Assembly (NCBI GenBank): GCA_903928015.1
Contig: CAIYPF010000202.1
Span: 1-35,870, forward strand
From: an uncultured Gammaproteobacteria bacterium
Lineage (GTDB): Bacteria > Pseudomonadota > Gammaproteobacteria > Pseudomonadales > UBA5518
Length of the DNA: 35,870 bases
Direction of reading: 5' to 3'
Shown here in pieces: positions 31,066 to 35,870 of the stretch. How positions within the stretch are numbered: the first letter of the stretch is position 1; every line of letters starts with the position of its first letter. The notes beneath the pieces were generated by a model. That model ran no database searches and had not been told where the DNA came from. It saw only the letters and a list, made by a program, of their open reading frames with translations. The position numbers and the translations under genes were made by a program.

Positions 31066-34017
31066 TTAGCCCCTCACCACCGGATTTTCCAGCCCGGCCC
31101 CGGTGCAGGCAGGGAAGCGCAGCGTCATGCGGGTGCCACGTCCGGTTTCCGCGTTTGCGGGGCTTTCGGCCGAGACGGATCCGCCCATCCCGCTGACGAT
31201 CGAATACACCAGCGCCAGGCCAAGGCCCGTGCCTTCTCCGGGCGCCTTGGTCGTGAAGAAGGGCTCGAAGATCTTGTCTATCCGCGCCTGCGGTATGCCC
31301 GAGCCCTCGTCCGTGACCTCCACGATCACCTCGTCCCGATCCTGACGCGCGCCGATGCGGACCAGACCGCCCGCTGAAGAGGCATCCCGGGCGTTGCTCA
31401 GCAAATTGACAAAGACCTGCAGCAGCTTCTGGCCGTCGCCTGCGACGCGAAGACCGGGCGCGCAGGCGTTGCGGAACTCCACTGCCGAACCCCGTTGATC
31501 CAGGCCGAGAAGATAGATTGCCTCGTCTGCGCACAATGCCGGGTCGAGGGGCTCGGGCGTCCCTTCGATGCCGCTGCCGTGGTGCGCGAAGTTGACCAGC
31601 GTACCGACTATGTTCCCTATGCGGTGCGTCTGCCGGAGGATCTGGCTTGCGCTCTCTGCCACGGCAGCCTCGTCACCACTTTCGGCGAGCAGGTTCTGCG
31701 CAAGGCAATCTATGCCGGTGAGCGGGTTGCCGATCTCGTGCGCAACTCCCGCGGCCAACCGCCCGATCGAGGCAAGGCGCTCGCTATGGAACAACTCCTC
31801 CTGCAGCAGGCGGTTACCGGTGACGTCCTCCAGCAACACGAAGCGCGTCTCGGCATCCGAGCCGGACGCGGTGCCATGCAGGGAGATCCAGGCGCTGCGG
31901 TTTTCCAGTTCCACCTTTTGTGGAAGCGAGTGGACTTGTCGGGTCGCGGATACGCTTGTCAGCAATCCGCCCCAAGGTTCGGGCACGGCGTCCAGTGTCG
32001 AGCCGATCACCGTGCTTGCGGCGACGCCCGTCATGCTCTCCACCGCGTGGTTCCACATCACGATCTCGCCGTTCGCCTGGATTCCGCAAACGCCGACGGG
32101 TAATTCCTGCAGCGTGTCGCGGTAGAAACGGCGCATCGCATCGAGTTCCACGGCGAGCCCCGTCAGACCCCGTTGGTGGCGGTCCAGCCGGGAGTCGACG
32201 AGGTAGAGATCGTCCGTGGCAGCGCCGCTGTCCCGGGCCTCCGAAGGCAGGCTGCTGGCGACCACGTCCATGGCGACCGTGGCGCCCATCAGGCGGGACA
32301 GGTTCGCCTCGATGCGGTCGCGCAACTGCCGTAGCGCGAATGAGCGCGATTCCTCCATGCCGTAACCAAGGTCATCCAGGGCGCGCTCGACCTCGCGCCT
32401 TGCGCTCTCGGCGCCGAGCGCCGGCTCGAGGGCTGCAATGAACTGGTGCGGCGAGCGTAACTGCGGCCGGTGTCCGGGCGCTCTACCGGGATTCCCCGCG
32501 TTACAGTCCTGGGCCGCTTCGCGCTCCTCGGGGCTCTGCCCCGTGAGCCAGGAGAGCACCACGAGCACCAGCGTGTTCAGCGCCAGGCTGTGCACCGCCG
32601 CTACGCCCCAGTGACTGCCTTCGAGGGCGAAGGGCATCGAACTGTGCGCCGAGGTCATGTGTCCCGTGTCGGGGCCGAGGAGCGCCAGCAGCCAGACACC
32701 GAATCCCGCCAGAAGCCCGCCCACGAAGCCTGTGCGGTTCGCGGTGGGCCAGTACAGCAGCGCGAGCGTCCCCGGAAAGAACTGCGCGGCCGCCACGAAG
32801 GAGGAAAATCCAAGCGTCTCGAGTGATATGCGGTGCGCAAAGGCCGTATAGAAAACGTGCGCAGCGAGGATCACCAGGCCAATCAGCACCGACCGGATCA
32901 CCGCCAGACCCCGGTAGAGCCCCCTCGCGCCGCCCGGACGGTAGAGAGGCAGCACGAAATTGTTGAGGCTCATCGATGCCAGCGCGAGAGACATCACGAT
33001 GACCGTCGAACTCGCTGCCGACAGCCCGGCGATGAAGGCGGCGAAGGCTATCACCCCCGATCCCGTGGCAATGCCTATGCCGGCCGCGTAGTACTCGGCG
33101 GGCACTGAAAGTCCCAGGCGCATTCCCGACCACAGCACGGGCAGCACTGGCAGGCTGACCAGGAGCAGGAACAGGGGGAATCCCCAGCTGGCGCGCGTCA
33201 CCGAGCGCATGCTGGGATTCTCGTGCAATGCCATGTGCAACAAGTGCGGCAGGCCGGTTGCCGCGCCAAAGAACATCAGCGTCAGCACGTGGATCTCGCT
33301 GTCACTGGAACTGGCGAGCGTGCCTGTTGCGGCCGGGTTTGCTGCAACCCAGGCCTGCATCCCCTCGATATCGCCGAAGGCCGCCCGTGTGGCCAGCACG
33401 CCGATGATGGCGAATGCGGCCAGCTTCACCAGGGATTCGAAGGCCATGGTCACCACCAGTCCGCTGTGGCGCTCCCGCTCCGAGATCGGACGTGCACCGA
33501 AGAGCATGGCGAATACGGCGATCGCTGCAGCGAAAGCGATGGCTGTGCTGCTCCCGCTTGCCTCCCGCGGGCTCAGGTTCCCCAGCATTGATGCGATGTT
33601 GGAGACCACCCTGATCTGCGCCGCCATCAATGGAAGCGCCGTTACCAACATTCCTGCGGTCACCAGTGCTCCCACGGCCGTGCCGCGGTAGCGGTAGGCG
33701 AGAAGGTCAGCAAGAGAAGTGAACTGCATCCGCCTGCATATGCCGAGCAAAGGCATGAGGAGCAGCGGCGCGAACAGGAACAGCGCCCCGGTGCCCACGA
33801 AGTACGCGAGGTAGCTGTAGCCATGTCCTTCTGCCACGGCAACCATCCCGAAGAGCGACCAGCCGCAGGCAAAAACCCCCAGCGACAACGTGTAGACAAA
33901 GGGCTTTCCGGCCAGCCTGGCCGGGATGATGTTGCGGTCCGTCAGCCACGCGACCGAGAACAGCGCGCAGAGATACAGCACCCCTACCGTGAACAGAGTC
34001 CCGAGCTCAATTCCCAC
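31066..34017 (-). CDS. cbrA: CbrA sensor histidine kinase with SLC5 transporter-like domain
   Basis: CbrA is an inner-membrane hybrid of a sodium/solute-symporter-like domain and a kinase; in Pseudomonas it transports histidine and feeds phosphate to CbrB. The 983-residue protein has about 13 hydrophobic helices in residues 1-490. A linker follows, then a PAS domain (about 630-735, LPVGVCGIQANGEIVMWNHA). The HisKA box has the phosphoacceptor His760 in AAGVAHEIGNPLTG. The ATPase domain has NLLSNARDAS (871-880), DEGSGIP (903-909) and GEGTGLGLA (927-935). The start is GTG at 34017, with AGGGA about 9 bases upstream. It overlaps the preceding small membrane ORF by 11 bases. cbrB follows after 41 bases. 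Confidence 0.94.
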   Translation of the reverse strand: MGIELGTLFTVGVLYLCALFSVAWLTDRNIIPARLAGKPFVYTLSLGVFACGWSLFGMVAVAEGHGYSYLAYFVGTGALFLFAPLLLMPLLGICRRMQFTSLADLLAYRYRGTAVGALVTAGMLVTALPLMAAQIRVVSNIASMLGNLSPREASGSSTAIAFAAAIAVFAMLFGARPISERERHSGLVVTMAFESLVKLAAFAIIGVLATRAAFGDIEGMQAWVAANPAATGTLASSSDSEIHVLTLMFFGAATGLPHLLHMALHENPSMRSVTRASWGFPLFLLLVSLPVLPVLWSGMRLGLSVPAEYYAAGIGIATGSGVIAFAAFIAGLSAASSTVIVMSLALASMSLNNFVLPLYRPGGARGLYRGLAVIRSVLIGLVILAAHVFYTAFAHRISLETLGFSSFVAAAQFFPGTLALLYWPTANRTGFVGGLLAGFGVWLLALLGPDTGHMTSAHSSMPFALEGSHWGVAAVHSLALNTLVLVVLSWLTGQSPEEREAAQDCNAGNPGRAPGHRPQLRSPHQFIAALEPALGAESARREVERALDDLGYGMEESRSFALRQLRDRIEANLSRLMGATVAMDVVASSLPSEARDSGAATDDLYLVDSRLDRHQRGLTGLAVELDAMRRFYRDTLQELPVGVCGIQANGEIVMWNHAVESMTGVAASTVIGSTLDAVPEPWGGLLTSVSATRQVHSLPQKVELENRSAWISLHGTASGSDAETRFVLLEDVTGNRLLQEELFHSERLASIGRLAAGVAHEIGNPLTGIDCLAQNLLAESGDEAAVAESASQILRQTHRIGNIVGTLVNFAHHGSGIEGTPEPLDPALCADEAIYLLGLDQRGSAVEFRNACAPGLRVAGDGQKLLQVFVNLLSNARDASSAGGLVRIGARQDRDEVIVEVTDEGSGIPQARIDKIFEPFFTTKAPGEGTGLGLALVYSIVSGMGGSVSAESPANAETGRGTRMTLRFPACTGAGLENPVVRG

Positions 34018-34183
34018 GCTGGGTGTCCCTGTGCATGGACAGCGCCACGATCAGGATCAGGCCCAGCCAGACCAGTTGGGGTCTGTACCAGGCCGAGGGT
34101 GCTGCGCTTATCCAGACCTCGATCGCCGGAGAGCAGACGTAGAGCAGTGCGAGAACCAGCAGCAAAACGCGGTTTAGGTACAT
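34007..34183 (-). CDS. Small two-helix membrane protein overlapping cbrA (CbrX-like)
   Basis: This is a 58-residue ORF, MYLNRVLLLVLALLYVCSPA and onward, with two hydrophobic segments (about 4-27 and 39-51) and a short basic tail. Its TGA (34007-34009) lies inside cbrA, which starts at 34017, so the two overlap by 11 bases. This position and character match a small membrane ORF upstream of cbrA in Pseudomonas, which I recall as cbrX and as being translationally coupled to cbrA. A promoter candidate would start transcription about 23 bases before this ATG, which favours this start over a longer TTG start at 34246. The ribosome-binding site is weak. Confidence 0.72.
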   Translation of the reverse strand: MYLNRVLLLVLALLYVCSPAIEVWISAAPSAWYRPQLVWLGLILIVALSMHRDTQRGN

Positions 34184-34212
34184 GTGTTCGCGGCGCCACG
34201 GTGGATCGGTCG

Positions 34213-34242
34213 ATGGTAATGAGCCCCGATGCGAACTGCCAA
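34213..34242 (-). promoter_or_regulatory. Candidate sigma-70 promoter for the cbrX-like ORF, cbrA and cbrB
   Basis: On the minus strand TTGGCA (34242-34237, five of six to consensus) and TACCAT (34218-34213) are 18 bases apart, in the 69-base gap after gluQ. Transcription would start near 34206. This would separate cbrXAB expression from dksA-gluQ. Confidence 0.5.
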
Positions 34243-34252
34243 GCAAAGCCGT

Positions 34253-35119
34253 TCAGAACGGCAGCGTAGCCTCGGGGATGTCGTTTCGCGGAATGCGGGT
34301 GCTGTCCCAGCGCGCTGCCGCGAAGTCGAGCAGCCCGGCGACGCCGAGCCCCGCTTCATCCGGCGGCAACTCTTGGCCCAGTGCCCGCAGGCATCGCCGG
34401 AGATTGGACTCGGCCCGGTCGGGATCCAGTGCAGTCGCATGGGTCTGCTTGCTGAGTTTGTGCCCGTCATCGTTCAGCAGCAGAGGCAGATGGGCATATT
34501 GCGGGCGCGGAAGATCCAGCAGTTCCTGCAGCCGCAGATGGCAGGGCGTGGAATCGAGCAGGTCGCGCCCGCGCACGATGTCGCTCACCTCCTGGAAGGC
34601 GTCATCCACCACCACGGCCAGATGATAGGCGTAGAGGCCGTCCTTGCGCTGAACCACAAAGGAGTCTTCGCCGGCGGGAATCGTCACGCGCCCAAGAATC
34701 CCGTCATCGAAGCTGATTGAGCCGCCGGCGCTGCGTACGCGCACCGCGGCAGGTTCCGAAGGAGGGTGAATCGAGCGTGGGCAGCGCCCGGCATGCTGGC
34801 CAGCCGCCAGGTCCTGACGGCTGCAGGTGCAGTGGAATGCCTGTCCGGTGGCGAGCAGTTGCTGAACAGCTGCGGCATACGCGCTGCCACGCGTGCTTTG
34901 CCAGAGAACAGGCCTGCTGTGTTCCAGACCGTGTGCCTGCAAACTGTCGAGTATCGCCAGAGCCGCGTCGGGAGGTTCACGTGGCGGATCGATATCCTCG
35001 ATGCGCAGCAACCACTCTCCGCCCGCACTGCGGGCGAAGAGATAGCTGGAAAGGGCTGTGAGGAGCGAGCCCAGGTGCAGGGGGCCGGTGGGCGATGGCG
35101 CGAAGCGACCGACGTACAC
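34253..35119 (-). CDS. gluQ: Glutamyl-Q tRNA(Asp) synthetase
   Basis: GluQ is a truncated glutamyl-tRNA synthetase homologue that attaches glutamate to queuosine in the tRNA(Asp) anticodon. The 288-residue product lacks the anticodon-binding domain, as expected. It shows GRFAPSPTGPLHLGSL (HIGH type), LLRIEDIDPPRE, DGLYAYHLAVVVDDAFQ and KLSKQ (KMSKS type). The zinc site reads C-x-C ... H-x3-C, where the E. coli enzyme has Tyr in the third place. The start is GTG at 35119 with AGGA five bases upstream. dksA lies 40 bases upstream, the usual dksA-gluQ pair. Confidence 0.95.
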   Translation of the reverse strand: MYVGRFAPSPTGPLHLGSLLTALSSYLFARSAGGEWLLRIEDIDPPREPPDAALAILDSLQAHGLEHSRPVLWQSTRGSAYAAAVQQLLATGQAFHCTCSRQDLAAGQHAGRCPRSIHPPSEPAAVRVRSAGGSISFDDGILGRVTIPAGEDSFVVQRKDGLYAYHLAVVVDDAFQEVSDIVRGRDLLDSTPCHLRLQELLDLPRPQYAHLPLLLNDDGHKLSKQTHATALDPDRAESNLRRCLRALGQELPPDEAGLGVAGLLDFAAARWDSTRIPRNDIPEATLPF

Positions 35120-35159
35120 GCAGGTCCTGAGTGCAGGCGGGGACGGCGCGCGCCAGAGA

Positions 35160-35870
35160 TCAACCGTGCTCCTGACGCTCCTTCATTTCCTCGAGAGTCT
35201 TGCAGTCATAGCACAGCGTTGACACGGGCCGTGCCTCGAGTCGCTTGATGCCGATATCGACACCGCACTCTTCGCAGTAGCCGTAGTCGTCCTGGTCGAT
35301 CAACTCGAGTGTGCTCTCGATCTTCTTGATCAGTTTGCGCTCGCGATCACGTGTGCGGAGTTCCAGGCTGAACTCTTCTTCCTGTGTTGCGCGATCTGCC
35401 GGGTCGGGGAAGTTCGCAGCCTCGTCTTTCATGTGTGAGACCGTGCGATCGACCCCGGCCATCAACTCGACCCGCCAGTTCAGCAGGATGCTACGGAAGT
35501 GCTCTTTCTGGACGTCATTCATGTAGACCTCGCCCTTCGCCGGAGCGTAGGGCGTGAAACTCTTGAACTCCGAGGAGGGCTTCCCGACCTGAGACTTCTG
35601 GGTCGGGGGCTTTGGCGGTTGAGCGGGCATGCTGCTCCTGATGCTGGATTTTGCGGCGGTTGCGGGGCGCGGAGCCGGCGCGGCTGCAGGGGGGGAGGCC
35701 GCTGCGACCACGGCGGGCGCCGATGGTTTGGTGGTTTTAGCCGGTGCCTTTGAAGGCGCGGGCGAAGGAGTTGGTGCAGGCTTGGTCGCCGCCTTTGCAG
35801 CGGGCTTCTGGGCCGGTTCGGCCGCCGCTTTTACAGCGGGCTTCTGGGCCGGTTTGGCCGCCGCCTTTGC
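35160..35870 (-). CDS. dksA: RNA polymerase-binding factor DksA with Ala/Lys/Pro-rich N-terminal extension, 5'-truncated by window edge
   Basis: DksA inserts a coiled coil into the RNA polymerase secondary channel and, with ppGpp, resets transcription. The core (about 150 residues) is complete. It has GEVYMNDVQKEHFRSILLNW, the coiled-coil tip motif DPADRA, EEEFSLELRTRDRERKLIKK, and a four-Cys zinc finger (CEECG ... LCYDC). The frame stays open upstream to the window end for about 80 more codons of Ala, Lys and Pro, including a 12-residue repeat. An ATG at 35630 has AGGAG four bases upstream and would give a normal 156-residue DksA. So either a long form, a short form or both are made. The true 5' end is outside the window. 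Confidence 0.93.
   Translation of the reverse strand, partial: AKAAAKPAQKPAVKAAAEPAQKPAAKAATKPAPTPSPAPSKAPAKTTKPSAPAVVAAASPPAAAPAPRPATAAKSSIRSSMPAQPPKPPTQKSQVGKPSSEFKSFTPYAPAKGEVYMNDVQKEHFRSILLNWRVELMAGVDRTVSHMKDEAANFPDPADRATQEEEFSLELRTRDRERKLIKKIESTLELIDQDDYGYCEECGVDIGIKRLEARPVSTLCYDCKTLEEMKERQEHG
35775..35870 (-). repeat. 36-bp tandem repeat in the DksA N-terminal extension
   Basis: Two full 36-base units (35870-35835 and 35834-35799) and a partial third encode the 12-residue unit KAAAKPAQKPA plus one Ala or Val. They differ at only a few bases and keep the frame, so copy number changes would alter only the length of the tail. The array continues out of the window. Confidence 0.85.

Noticed and set aside
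31025..31534. Extended N-terminus for CbrB
   Set aside because: It is a shadow of the cbrA ATPase domain; the GTG at 31024 with a good Shine-Dalgarno starts the receiver domain properly.

Overview
This window is a GC-rich chromosomal segment from a gammaproteobacterium. Nearly every gene is a conserved housekeeping or regulatory gene. The order, read left to right, is carA-carB-greA, yhbY/rlmE, ftsH-folP-glmM-tpiA-secG, tRNA-Leu(GAG), initiator tRNA, rimP-nusA-infB-rbfA-truB, rpsO, pnp. Then, on the minus strand, reading from the right edge inward, come dksA, gluQ, a small membrane ORF, cbrA, cbrB, [intergenic RNA], pcnB, folK, a deoxynucleoside kinase, panB, panC, acs. From memory, this follows the dksA-to-carA region of Pseudomonas. 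Several differences (no ORF between carA and carB, no genes between pnp and acs, a deoxynucleoside kinase between folK and panB, an extended DksA) suggest a relative outside Pseudomonas proper. The species cannot be named from the sequence. I see no insertion sequences, prophage genes or CRISPR array.

Layout. Positions 1-1981 hold two tandem, paralogous LuxR-type regulators with a 4-base overlap; the first is cut by the window edge. Positions 1982-2240 are the carA leader, with a promoter candidate, an inverted repeat and a strong intrinsic terminator placed before carA, which looks like an attenuator. Positions 2241-7159 encode carbamoyl-phosphate synthetase and GreA. Positions 7167-13820 carry ribosome assembly (yhbY, rlmE), membrane proteolysis (ftsH), folate, cell-wall precursor and glycolysis genes (folP, glmM, tpiA), secG and tRNA-Leu. 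Positions 13916-23064 hold the metY-rimP-nusA-infB-rbfA-truB-rpsO-pnp translation and RNA cluster, with two hairpins ahead of rimP and a terminator after pnp. Positions 23112-29297 are the minus-strand pcnB-folK-dgk-panB-panC-acs operon. Positions 29298-35870 are the CbrA/CbrB carbon-nitrogen two-component system, with gluQ and dksA upstream.

The most interesting part is the 317-base gap between cbrB and pcnB. On the minus strand it contains, in order, a cluster of GTTAC/GTAAC half-sites (likely enhancer), a perfect match to the IHF consensus, a near-consensus sigma-54 -24/-12 promoter, and then a short transcription unit of about 80 nt. That unit has two exact AAnAAnAA motifs and ends in a 10-bp hairpin. 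This is the architecture of the Pseudomonas crcZ locus, the small RNA that sequesters Hfq/Crc and relieves catabolite repression, but in a much smaller form. The sigma-54 activator CbrB is encoded immediately upstream, so sensor (CbrA), activator (CbrB) and probable sRNA output form one compact circuit.

Other points worth following are a small two-helix ORF overlapping the start of cbrA (cbrX-like), an in-frame Ala/Lys/Pro repeat extension on DksA with a well-placed internal start, a U1-U72 mismatch in the initiator tRNA, and the structured carA leader.
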